A DNA stretch of 64,000 nt from Cephalopachus bancanus (Eukaryota; Chordata; Mammalia; Primates; Tarsiidae), in contig JAPVLO010000402.1 in assembly GCA_027257055.1 (NCBI GenBank), forward strand, positions 558,001 to 622,000, in the 5' to 3' direction. Below, one piece after another: positions 23,613 through 34,843 of the stretch; the first letter of the stretch is position 1, and the number at the start of each line of letters is the position of its first letter. The translations under genes were made by a program, and so were the position numbers. The notes below the pieces were generated by a model. The model was not told the DNA's origin and searched no databases. It saw nothing but the letters and a program-made list of their open reading frames with translations.

Positions 23613-25844
23613 TGTTAAAGTTATGTTTGTTTATCCTTTTTAATGATTGCATAGTGCTCCATTGTTTGGCTCTGGTAATAATCAGCTGATAATTCTATTG
23701 TGTACTTTTCAGTTGTTTCTAATATCTAAAATTTTAACATTTATTTTTGTAAATTCTATTATGTACTCTATGATCATATCTTTATTATTTTTATGGACAT
23801 GAGATTATGACTCAGATTATGCATTTTAAGGTTCTCATGATACATGGTGCCAAAGTGTTTTCTGGAAATGCGCTACCAGCTTAGACTTCAACAAGAAGTA
23901 CATGGGCTCGTCCACCTCATTGCATGTTCCTGAAGGTGAATTTCTGTTGTCTTGTTTTCTGCCTGACAAAGAGTAGCCCTCAGCATGCAGTGGTGGAGTA
24001 AATGCATGAATGAACCACTACTTCATTTCTGCCCTGTTTATTCTGCTTGTTACTGCCCCCAGTACATGCTTTAATTCTTGAGTCATCTTTTTGGTTTCCT
24101 TACCCAACATCTTTTCTGATCTTTACTCCTTTTCATCTAAGTCTTTTGTCTTTTCATCTTAACCTGTTGGTTTTTCTTCTCGCTAGTTTTCTTATGACAA
24201 TTTTCCTCTTGTTTCTTACTTTACCTTACTTCAGTGATAACATTTTTGTTAGTCAAATTACAAGTAAGATATCCAGAGATATTTTCTTCTAGGATACTGA
24301 TTCTACATTTGTGTAAGCCTATGGGTATTTGTTAGTTCATCCAGAAACGAGAAGATTCAGTCATTCGACACATTTTTAAAATTCAAACTATGTATCAGGC
24401 AATGCTTTAGGTACTGTGAATATAGCAAGAATAAACACTTTGCTCTGACTGCGCTTATTTTTCTAGGTAAGGGAAATGAAAGAGCAAGTCACAAAAATTG
24501 AGCATGCAGATTGTGATAAAGGCAATAAAGAACAAATACTCAGGGTAAGGAGGATGGGGGATAGGGGCGACAAATGGGAGTTTGACAGTTCTCTTTCCTG
24601 TGCATTGTCAGAGACAGCCTCTTTAACATTTGGGCCAAACTCTGAAGGAATAAGTGTGGAAAACATACAGATACTTGAAGGAAAGACCTTCTGGACTTAG
24701 GGAACAGAGAGAGCCAAAGTCTTGAGGAAGGAGAATATTTGTTGTGTTCAGAGCAACCATGTGGTTGGAGTGGAGCAAGTGAGGAGGATTGTAGGAGATG
24801 TGAGGAGGGTCAGGTCAGCAATCATTCCAGGACATTGGCTCTTACTCTGAAAGGAAGACACTGGAGAGTTTTGGGCAAAGAAATGAAAGGAACTTTTTTT
24901 TTTAATAAATTTTTTATTTTAAATATGTGGAGTACTATTCAGGGTTAGGTATACAAATGTTTATTATGCAGGTACCCTTGTTGATAGGTGTGCCCCCCCT
25001 CCCCTAGCAGTTTCCCACTGCTGCCACTTCCACCCCCATCCTCCCCTGGCAGTTTCTCGCTACTACCAATCCCTTATAGTATTACGATAGATGTTCAAGG
25101 TCCGCTTATGAGTGAGAACATGTGATACTTGGTTCTTTGTTTCTGTGATAGATCACTCGGTATTATAGCCTCTGAGTCCATCCAAGTTGCTGCAAAGTTA
25201 ATAGTTTTGATCTTTATGGCTGTGTAATAGTCCTTCATGTATATGAATGACATTTTTTAATCCAGTCCTCTTTTGATGAGCGGCACAGTTGGTTCCATGT
25301 TTCTGCTGTTGTGACCAATGCTGCAATAAACATATGTGTACAGGTATCTTTTTCATAGAGTGATTTGAGTTCCTCTGGGTATATTCCCAGTATGGGAATT
25401 GTGGGGTCGTATGGGAGGTTGATTTTTAGATCTTTTAGGAATTTCCACACTGTTTTCCACAGAAGCTGTACATGTTTACACTCCCACCAACAGTGTGGAA
25501 GTGTTCCCTTTTCGCCATATCTTCTCCAGCATCTGTTGTTTTTTGAGTTATTGATGATAGCCATCCTATGGGGGGCCAGCACTCCAAAAGAGATTTAGAG
25601 GGTCCCTGGAAGGTGGGGCAGTGTCGGCGAATATTCTGGAGAAATAAGGAGAAAGAAAGAGACTGGACTCTGTCTAGTGCAGAAGCTGATTCTGTAGTAG
25701 GGATAGATATTAAAAGAAAGAAAGATGGAGGGATAGATATAAAGAGGAAGAAAGAGAAAGAAAGTGGACAACTGTTCAGTGAAATGAGCAGAAGCCGTTT
25801 ATTGGGACCAACCGTGAGTCTTTTATCCCAAATTTTCACATGTT

Positions 25845-26048
25845 AAATCACAAGACTTTCATGTGAACACAAGGCCAGGTGGATGAGGCGCATCCCCCCA
25901 CCCACCCACCAGGTGTTTTCTTAAGTATGAGGAAGGACAATCCCAATAAAATCACAAGACTATTACGTGAACACAAAGCCAGGTGGATGAGGGGCGTCCC
26001 CCACCCACCAGGCGTTTTCCCAAGCATGAGGAAGGACAATCCCAAAAT
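25845..26048 (-). repeat. About 104-bp tandem duplication in the LTR
   Basis: Units start aaatcacaagact (25845 and 25949), and each contains 'gccaggtggatgagg' and 'atgaggaaggacaatccca'. They differ by point changes and small indels. Confidence 0.85.
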
Positions 26049-26224
26049 TATCTTACTGTTCCTCATGCTTGGTTTATATTCTGCAAAAGCAATATAACAA
26101 TTCTAACATCATAAAATCCTAATAATTGATAACTTCTAAAACTTATACATACCCAACACCTAATGATTGACTAAAATCCTAATACCTTTCTATTCTGTGT
26201 TAACTTTACCTGTACTATAAAAAA

Positions 26225-27010
26225 CTCCTTAATTATAGCTCAAACCAGTTCCTAAAGAATGTGGCCCAGTCCAAAGATCATGCTGGGCCATTTCCAGGAA
26301 CAATTGATTATGATCTCTTAACAAAATGGCTATTTTAGAATCCTATGTATCGTCTTAATTTTTATAAAAGTTTCTAATTCCTAATCCTAGTATATAAAGC
26401 TGATCATCAACAATAAAGCTTCTAAAATAAACCCAAATACAAACTGTAATTGTACTAAAGCCAAAATCACAATTAGTAGAAAGTGGGAACAATGAAATTT
26501 CTAAAGTTAGCTGTATTCTTATAAAACCTTAAAGTATCATGTTTGATCATGCTTGGACTAACATAATTCCCTGACGTAGCATGACCTATTCTAAAATACT
26601 TTCTATGAATAAAATAAATTCAATTTCTATTATAAGTAGAAAAAAACCTATACTAATTGTAACTAAAGAACCGGTTTAAAAGAATGCAGCCCAGCCCAAA
26701 GTGGATGCTGGGCCCTTAGGAATGTGGCCCAGTCCAAAGTTCGTGCTGGGCCATTTTTGGTAACTGTAGATAATCATCTATACCATCTAAAGCTGGAAAC
26801 AGCTCTCTAAATGTATATACAAATTCTTCAAATATACTTTTAAATCTTATAAAGAAGCTTGTATCGTGTATAAGGCTCCCAAATGTGATCTGAGTTTGAA
26901 CTGTGTTAAGCTTAAAGCCGAAACCGCAGTCTGTGAGAAACGGGAACAATGGATCTCTAGAGTCAGCCATGCCTGTCATATTCTCAGAACTTCATGCTTA
27001 GATCATAAAA
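26225..27010 (-). repeat. About 456-bp tandem duplication in LTR U3
   Basis: Matching order in both halves: 'gtggcccagtccaaag', 'tataaag', 'actaaagccaaaatcac' / 'cttaaagccgaaaccgc', 'gggaacaatg', 'ttcatgctta' / 'gatcatgctt'. The offset is about 456 bp (26458 to 26914). A further short copy of the gcccag...gctgggcc motif stands at 26685-26712. Confidence 0.75.
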
Positions 27011-27992
27011 GTCCACGCCAGTGGGTAATGCCAAACTACAAAGAAAGGAGGAGGGAACGGGCCTTCAGTTCCGGAACCAAACCTGGTAGTCTCAGGGTCC
27101 GCAGCCCGCCTGGATCCCTAACGCTCAGGCAGACCTCCACGGCCGGCTCCCAACACCATCCTGACTGAGTTAGGTGGTATCTCAGTGTGGCTTTAATTTG
27201 CATTTCTTTGATGTCTAGTGAGGCAGCATTTTTTCATGTATCTGTTGGCTGCTTGTTTGTCTTCTTTTGAGAAGTATCTATTTATATCTTTTGCCTGCTT
27301 TGTAATGGGGCTGTTTGTTTTTTTCTTTTCGGCATGTTTGAGTTCCCTGTAGATCCTTTTAGGCCTTTGTCAGATATACAGTTGGCAAATATTTTTTTCC
27401 CAGTTTGTGGGCTGTCTCCCCGTTCTCTCAATGGTTTCTTTGACCCTGCAGAAGCTTGTCAATTTGATGTGGTCCCACTTGTCTATCTTACCTCTTATGG
27501 CATGGGCACTTGGGGTTTTGATCAGGAATTAGTTGCCAGTTCCAATTTCCATAAGAGTGTCTCCTGCATTTTCTAAGGTTCTTATAGTTTGAGGTTTTAC
27601 ATTTAAATCTTTCATCCATTGAGAGATAATTTTTGTGTATGGTGATAGGTAGGAGTCTTGTTTTAATCTTCTGCATGTGGTCAGCCAGTTTTCCCAGCAC
27701 CATTTACTGAATAGAGTCTTCTCTACCCAGTGGTTGATGGTGGAGGCTTTGTCAAAGATGGGTTGATTGAGAAATTGATGTTTTGCTTTTGGAATCTCTA
27801 TCCTGTTCCATTGGTCTATATGCCTTGAACTGACTTATTAAAAGGACTCCTGCAGACTGCTGTGTGAGCAACAGATGGCAGATGGGCAGACGTAAAAGTA
27901 GGGAGACCTATTGGGAGTCTGTTGAAATTATCCAGACAAAAGGTGACATTTGCTTCAAAAGGTGGGAGTAGGAAGGCAGTGAGGAGATTATA

Positions 27993-28020
27993 GTGTGTGT
28001 GTGTGTGTGTGTGTGTGTGT
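27993..28020 (+). repeat. (GT)14 microsatellite
   Basis: Uninterrupted gt repeat inside the right part of the L2. Confidence 0.97.
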
Positions 28021-28599
28021 TTAAGGTGAGACTGACAGAATTTGATAGATTGGATGAAGCAAGACAAAGGGCTGAGTCAAAGGTGAATCTCAAGTGTTGG
28101 CCTAAGAAACTGGAATAAAATGAAATAGGCTTTTTCTGAAATGGAGAAGGTTAGGGGGAGAGGGGAGAGCGTATTGGGGCAGGGCAATAAAAGGTTTGGT
28201 TTCCAAGCATGGTGAGGTTGTGCGGTCTATTAGGTACCTAAATGGCAGTGTTGGAGCTGACTGTGCAAGGGAGAAGTCCAGGCTGGAAACAAATATAGAG
28301 TCAGTAATCAGTGTACAGATGGAATTTAAGCTGAGAATCAAGAGAACGTCTCAAGGTTCTAACTAACTAGAGTGGAGATGTCCAAGTATTGAGTCCTGAG
28401 GCCCTCAAACATTAGAGGTTAGAGATACAGAAAAGTGTCCAGTGAGGCAGGAGAAGGTACCAGACTGGAAGCCAAGTCAAGAGCCTGTTTTAAAGAGGGC
28501 AAGACCTGTTGGATCAAACGCTTCCCAGAGCACCAATAAAATGAGGACCAAGAGCTGATAATTGAAGATCAGTTGGTGACATTTTCCCTGATCACTAAC

Positions 28600-30320
28600 A
28601 TATTTGTGTTTGTGGATTGTCCTTCTCAAAGGTTCACTTGGCGTGTGTGGGGAGGACTTCATGTATATGGTAGATAGGTTAGTTTTCAGTGCCTGGCAAC
28701 CTTTAACTAAAAGGGCCTGATGCTTTTGCCTATTTTCCCAGTCTGGTGAACTGAGGGAGAATATGGAAAGCTGTCTCTAGGCCACTTTCTGTCTGTTCCC
28801 TTCCTCGTAAGGTTATCAGTAAGCAACTGGAACTGCACTTCCCAGTATGTTGTGTATCACCTCTAAACACACGCTGTCCTTCTCCTCCTTCCTCTGCCCT
28901 GCAATTCCCAGGAGCTTCTGAATATTGTGGAAAGAAAGGAACACTGACTTTCTCAAGAGGTGCAGAGCCAGCCAGCTGGGTGGTACCTTCCACTCTGCAG
29001 TGTTCTCAGCAGACCTTGGGTCTCTGAAACCAGATGCAGGCCTTGGCCACTCTGCCCCATTTCAAGCAACACAAATGCTTTGGTTCTTAAGTTTTGATTC
29101 ACAGTTCAGCTTCATGATAGTTGATGGAAATTCCCCCAGATTTTATCATTAGATTGCCAGTTTTGTATCTTAATACTAAGAATTTTTATTTCCAATGTCT
29201 TTATACTTTGTGGGAAGCAGGGAGAGGCTGAGTCAGAAGTTGCTGTCTAGATGCCATATTAGGGCAAAAGTAAGTTCTGTGTTTCAAGATGTCAAATGTT
29301 TCTGAAACACTTCTTTGTATCTTTCACTTAGAGGCAATAGGTGCAGATATCTTGCCATCATTTCTTCAGTTCACACACTTGAAACTGTGTAGGTAATTAT
29401 GTGTGTGTAGGTAATTAATCATACCTCTCTTTTCTCATTGCTGAGCCAATTGGGAGCCTTTTATAGGAAGTAAGGATCGAAAATACCAGCTTCATTTCTG
29501 TTGGAAACTTTCCAGGCACTTGAACTGAGCTGAGTGACTGAGCATCAAAGAAAAGAGCTCTTTGTCCTTTAGGCTTGTGGACTGACATGTAGAGGAGAGA
29601 GGACCATATATGGTCTGTGGACAAGAAGCTTCAAAAGACAAGGTCAAAGTGGTTGAGGGAGCAGGTCACATGTGTGTGGCTACTTCTAACATTCAGCCTG
29701 TCCCAAAGAGGGAGGGTAGTATTGGTCACTCTTCCCCCACAGGAAGAAGTGAGTGAGAGTAGATAGAAGGGACGATTTCTTCTTCCAATATTCCTGAGAA
29801 AGAAAACATTTCTGTTTTATGGATATAGGTATGAGCATAGAGAAAGGAAGAAAATGATTTTATCCCTTACATACATTCAGACATGGAACTTCTTCGGTGC
29901 TAAATTTAGGAAGGAAAGTAGCATACACATTAAATTTGTTTAGGAATTTAATCTTAGCATTTTTACTTAGAATGTTCATAGGTAGCAGTGAAAACGAGCC
30001 AAAACCCCCCAAAACTATCTGAATTCAAACAGAGAGAGACATAGAATAATAACTACTGCCTGATTGTTCCAGTTGAAAGACATGCCTAACAGGATGTGTC
30101 AGGGTTGGGATTTTACTTGTTTTTTTTAGTACTTTAACATCCTTCCTCATGATCTGGAAGAGGGATTAAAAAGCATGCTAATGCAAGTCCTAGTTCATGC
30201 CAGTAAAAATGGCATTTAAAAAGAGCTAAATTTGTGCTTAAACTCCATGCACAGCAGGCAGGAAAAAACTTCCAGATTCTTCCTCATAAAACATGTAGAT
30301 ACTAGAAGTATATATGATGA
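28600..30320. other. Intergenic, nothing recognised
   Basis: No repeat family, RNA gene or coding exon recognised. A short direct repeat (gtgtaggtaatta) occurs at about 29388-29417. Confidence 0.5.
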
Positions 30321-30323
30321 ATA

Positions 30324-30889
30324 CAAAGGTGACCCCAAAAACGTGGAATAATATTTTGGAGGGTGGCCCCCTTGTAATACAGGTCTCCCCTGCAGGTAAG
30401 TGTTTTAGGAACCCATCAGCGTCAGTGTGCCAGGTAGCATTGTGAGAGGAGGGCTTCGGCTTCAGTGAATGCTTTTTTGGAGATTCTTTCAACCTGTTTG
30501 CCCATTTCATGATGGGTGATTTACGAGCACTCCTGCCCACACCTCGCTGAATGTTCAGCAGTTTTTCACCAAAAATGGCATGCTCTCCATGCCCCACCCT
30601 CCTTCACCCCAGGTGACTCTTTTGTTTCCCAGGATGAAGAAAGTCCTCAAAGGGAAATGTTTTGCTGATGTGGAAGAGGCGAAACAAAAACCAGCAGAAG
30701 CATTAAAAAAAAAAAAAAGAAACAGGCATAAAAACCAACAACTTCAAAAACTGTTTTGAGCAGTGGAAAAAGGGTCTCGATAGTGTATTGTATCAAATGG
30801 AGAGTACTTTGAAGGTGACTAAATTTGAAACATGTAAGAATAAATACATAATTTTTTATAAATTCCGGGGTTTTTTGGATTCCCCCTCA
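30324..30889 (+). mobile_element. Internally deleted mariner element, copy A
   Basis: 566 bp between TA dinucleotides (30322-30323, 30890-30891). Terminal inverted repeats: left ggtgaccccaaaaacgtgga, right (reverse complement) gggggaatccaaaaaacccc. It contains remnants of a mariner transposase 3' half ('tgctgatgtggaagaggcga', 'ctcaaagggaaatg'), with stops and frameshifts. It is non-autonomous. Shares its 3' 300 bp with 42404-42953. Confidence 0.82.
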
Positions 30890-31489
30890 TATAAAACAAT
30901 CATTCTCATAGGGAGAAGAGAGGTATATACCTAAGGGATTCTAGTACATAGTAGAAGAGACCAGGTCTATGATAAATATAGTATGTGAGAAGGGAAGAGA
31001 AGTGATCTCACAGCAGACTTGATATTTAAACTACATATCTAAGATAGATGATCTTAATAGAGCACATGCGAGGAACACAATATTATTTCTGATTTGAGAT
31101 AAATAAGCATCCAGTGGTTCCTCCCTACTTTGTATTCCAATTAAACCTTGGTTTGCCTGTTTTACAGAGGAATGAGACCACCAGACATGCTCTGTATCTG
31201 ATAATGTATCTAAGAACTGGACCAAAAGGCAAGTTAATGAGTAAAACTCTGGGATCTCAAGTGCGTAGTTTACAGACTGCTATTTGTTGAGGGTGGAGAC
31301 GAGTTCTGTCAACATACTGCAGGGTTGATATCCTTTTAGAAATGTCTAAAGGTAGTTGGAAATAGGGTTTGGGGTTTAAATAGTAAAGGAAATATGGTGA
31401 ATGTCCTCAAATTGACCTAAATAGAAGTTTATTTCCTTTCCTGAGAGGAAGTCAGGAAGGTTGAGTCATCCAGCAGTCCAGTAGTAATG

Positions 31490-32470
31490 AAGCATATCAT
31501 TCATCCCAGGTGAGGGCGACATACACACACCGGCAGCATGAGCTCAACCTGAATGTGGCCCCATGCAGGGGGTTGGAGCCTGGGGAGGGATCCTGGAGGC
31601 GGCCAATGGGGATGTTGCCTTCCGCTGAGGCTCCAAGTCTGGGGACAAAGGTCATGTTGAGGCTGTGGGTGAAGTGCTTTCCATGCCTGCTGACCATAGA
31701 CTGTATCTTGTAGCTGTGCATAACGCATGTTCTTGTGCACTCCTCCCTCCCCACCTTGAGGTGGTCTTCCCTCCACCAAACTGGTTTAGACCAGATAGGG
31801 CACACTGGGATGAACGCCCATACCCTTTGGTTACCTTTTGTCCATTTAATACTAAAAATATCACATCTAGAGAGAAATCACACGTGATATATGTATAAGC
31901 GTGTTCTCACACTACACCTGGGCCCTACCCTTTTCACATGTAACCCCACACACAGCCCTATGGAAAATGTTATATAGCCTATGTGACTTTTGTTATTGGG
32001 AGGAGTTTTTTTCTGTTTAGCCTGTTCCTCCCTGGACCTTCCCTGTAGGTAAGTTTCTGCAAAAGTCCATATCTCGCCTGTCGTCTCCAGGTCGTTTCTT
32101 TGGACTCTTGAACGCAGTGACTTCCCTTTTGAAATATTTCGGGGTCTGGCACTATCCCAGGCCATTTGGCCATCCACGTTGTTGCCCTGATCCTAAGGGT
32201 ACTTACTACCATGGCTGTAAAATGGTTAACAGGCTTCGTGCTTTCTTGTTCTCATCTACTAGAAGAGATATTGGCTTCTCATGGCTCTCATGGCATAGGA
32301 AAACTTCCCAGAAGGCTTCTGCAAAATACCTGTCTTCTCATTGGCCGGACATGAGTTATTTGTCAATTTTTGAACCAAGAGTAATCCCATTCTTATGGCA
32401 ATCAGGATCCCCTTCAGTGAAGATCAACTTACAATCAAGCTATTGGTGATCAATGGGAGTGTGATGAAAT
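31490..32470. other. Unassigned GC-richer block, LTR-like in part
   Basis: 31500-31850 is unusually GC-rich and open in several frames on both strands, with no recognisable protein. 31990-32180 ('gtttagcctgttcctccctg', 'cgcctgtcgtctccaggtcg', 'atttcggggtctggcactat') has the look of an LTR R/U5. I cannot name a family or prove an LTR edge. Confidence 0.3.
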
Positions 32471-32540
32471 GAATGTTGAGGAGTCAACCAGTGTTCTCCA
32501 TTGTTAGCCTTAATACACTCTTTCAAAAAATATATATTTA

Positions 32541-32837
32541 TTTTATTTTTTTTTCCGAGTTTTGGAGTCTCACTCCATCGCCCAGACTGGAGTGCAGTGG
32601 CCGCTCTCGGCCACCGCAGCCTCGACCTGTTGGGCTCCCGCGATCCTTCTGCCTCAGTCTTCTGAGTAGCCGGAACTACAGGCACGCACTACCATGCCCG
32701 GCTAATTTTTGATTTATTGTAGAGATGAGGTCTCGCCAAGTTGCCCAGGCGGGTCTCAAACCCACAGCCTCAGGCAATCCACTCACCTCAGCCTTCCAAG
32801 GCGCGGGAATACAGGCTGAGCCACCAAGCCCGGGTTG
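32541..32837 (-). repeat. Alu SINE, antisense, first arm of inverted pair
   Basis: Young lemur-type antisense Alu, with gttttggagtctcactccat at the left and gccaccaagcccggg at the right. Only about 30 bp separate it from the sense Alu that follows. Confidence 0.9.
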
Positions 32838-32867
32838 TTTTCAATGAATTTCTTAAGATGTAGAGCA

Positions 32868-33151
32868 AGGCTGGGCTCTGTAGCTAAGCCTGTAATCTCA
32901 GCACTTTGGGAGGCCGAGGCGAGTAGATTGCCTGAGCCCACGGGCAACTTGGCGAGACCTTGTCTCTACAATAAAATAAAAAATTAACTGGGCATGGTGG
33001 CGTTAACTGTAGTTCCGGCTACTTGAAAGGCTGAGGAGGAAGGATCACCGGAGCCCAGCAGGTCAACCCTGGGGTGGCTGTGAGTATGCCACTGCATTCC
33101 AACCTGGGCAACAGAGTGAGAGTCCAACTCAAAAAAAAAAAGAAAAAAAAG
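32868..33151 (+). repeat. Alu SINE, sense, second arm of inverted pair
   Basis: Sense Alu from 'aggctgggctctgtagctaa' to an A-rich tail at 33130-33150. The flanks agatgtagag / agatatagaa are a probable target duplication. Confidence 0.88.
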
Positions 33152-34524
33152 ATATAGAATTAACAGAAGGGGCAAGGATCTTTCCTTCAATTGTATCCAG
33201 GAAGAATCATATGTGAGAGTAGTTACTTGAATGATAGTTTGATGTGTTGCAGCAAATATAAAAGCTTGTGGTAAATGATGAGATGAAAAATTGGAAACCT
33301 GGTAATCTGTGAATACTTGTAAAGTATGAGAAATACCTCATACTTTTTCAGGTTTCTTATATAAAAGAGCTCATGAAAGCAAATGATAGAATTAGTATTT
33401 ATCCATTTATGATTAAATGTAAAACACTTTAGTTTATGAATTCTACATGCTGATGTCCCATGGTATTGTTTAACATATTTAGGTAAACTATTAAGTCACT
33501 TGATTATGGTTTGACAACTCTGTATGAACTCTTTTAATACTTTCCCTGTAGAGCTCCTCAAAGCTCTTTATAGGTAAGTACTTTTCCCAACACTATTTCT
33601 GTAGAAGATTATCACAACTCTTTGCTATTAAAATTAGATTGGAGTAGAAATAAGACTTACTCAAAATTCCCCAGGAGAGGCCTATTAGAATCAGGAAAAC
33701 AATGCAGCAGTTTTTTATTTAGGTTCTATTTAGGCTTTTAACTTAAATATTTATGTGATTGCTATTACTTTTATTTTCCACCTAAAGTGCTGTATTAGAG
33801 CTATAATGAATTCGGTGTCCCAGACCTGCATTGAGGCATTGATCTGCCTGTTGCCATTTCAGGCTGCAACAGAATTCCTCCTCCATTTGTCAGAAGCTCA
33901 TTCGCCCTTTCAATCTGTAGCACAGCAGCAGGAAAACATCCATCAAAGAACTCCTGGTTCAAGCCCTCCAGTCATGTATGCTCTTGAAGCCATTCCTACA
34001 TCCAAAGCAGACGTGTAGGCTAGGATCTCTTGTTTGTAAAATGTTGCCTTTGGGGCTCTCTCAAGTTCAGATAGACATGAGGTTTAGCATGTCCACAATG
34101 CCTTCATTCTGCATATGTGCAAGTCCTTGTCTCAGGAATATGGCTCACAGCTGCAGAGGAGACAGGAAAGAGCCTCCTTGCTTACATTCTTGGTCAAACC
34201 TGCGGGTCCCTTTGTCTTATAAAGGAACACAGGCTCTGAGATTAGGATGATAATTACTTATTCAGCATGCCATAGTCACTTTGATATTTACCAACTGAAA
34301 ACATAAATATCCTCTCCTTGTGGCTCTATTTCTTTAGAGGGAGAACATTAGTATGATTCTGACTACAAATATTAATATATTTTTCTCAAATTGTCTTTAG
34401 TATATGTGCTCATCGCTCATCACTAAAAGATATAATGAAATGGCACTTACAATCTCTGTGAACTTAATTTTCAGTGGGATAGTGTTTATTTTAACGACCT
34501 CAACAGTGCCTGTTTTGTCACTAT
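33152..34524. other. Intergenic, nothing recognised
   Basis: No repeat or gene recognised. Open frames at 33755-34018 and 33978-34250 overlap in different frames and show no known domain. Confidence 0.5.
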
Positions 34525-34537
34525 ATAACTCATTTCT

Positions 34538-34830
34538 TTTTTTTTTTTGAGTTGAAGTCTCACTCTGTTGCCCAGGCTGGAGTGCAGTGGCACGCTTACG
34601 GCCACAGCAGCCTCGACCTGCTAGGTTCAGGTGATCCCTCCACCTCAGCCTTCTAAGCAACTGGACTACAGGTGTGTGCTACCACGTCCAGCTTATTTTT
34701 TGATTTATTGTAGAGACGGGGGTCTCGCCAAGTTGCCCAGGCTGGTCTCGAACCCCTGAGCTCAGGCAATCCTCTCGCCTTGGCCTCCCAAGCTGCTGGG
34801 ATTACAGGCTTGAGCCACCGCACCTGGCCG
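34538..34830 (-). repeat. Alu SINE, antisense, target duplication intact
   Basis: Flanked by direct repeats taactcatttctt (34525-34537 and 34831-34843). Lemur-type sequence 'tttattgtagagacggggg'. Confidence 0.92.
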
Positions 34831-34843
34831 TAACTCATTTCTT

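Larger units (their letters stand above)
25567..27155 (-). mobile_element. Solo ERV LTR, 1.59 kb, antisense, betaretrovirus-like
   Basis: The insert breaks L1 ORF2 at a 6-bp duplicated target, CCATCC (25561-25566 and 27156-27161), the length typical of class II (ERVK/IAP-like) integration. On the minus strand it starts TGTTGGGAGCCGG, close to the start of IAP-type LTRs, and ends CCCATA where CA is expected. AATAAA lies at 25803-25798 and a TATAAA-like box at 26078-26073, both minus strand, giving a U3-R-U5 order. U5 is CT-rich. No internal gag/pol/env sequence remains. It contains two internal tandem duplications. The exact family is unknown. Confidence 0.72.
24895..27835 (-). mobile_element. 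L1 3' end, antisense, split by an ERV LTR
   Basis: Poly-T at 24895-24904, then L1 3' UTR and the antisense end of ORF2. Hallmarks include 'ctgctgttgtgaccaatgct', 'gtatattcccagtatgggaa' and 'actcccaccaacagtgtgga'. It is 5'-truncated near 27835, giving about 1.35 kb of L1 without the insert. ORF2 fragments are broken and non-coding. Interrupted at 25567-27155. Confidence 0.88.
24357..28600 (-). repeat. L2 LINE, antisense, split by an L1
   Basis: The left part 24357-24894 starts 'cattcgacacattttt' and runs through 'aaagtcttgaggaaggagaa' and 'ggacattggctcttactctg'. The right part, from about 27836 to 28600, continues in order ('ctcctgcagactgctgtgtg', 'actaactagagtggagatgt', 'gaagccaagtcaagagcctg'). 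These match the antisense 3' half of L2. The L1 at 24895-27835 lies in the gap. Confidence 0.72.

Noticed and set aside
25235..25582. Open frame resembling L1 ORF2 protein
   Set aside because: A decayed L1 fragment ending at the LTR insertion, not a working gene.
33755..34250. Two overlapping plus-strand open frames that looked like exons
   Set aside because: They lie in different frames, have no convincing acceptor/donor pair and match no protein I know.
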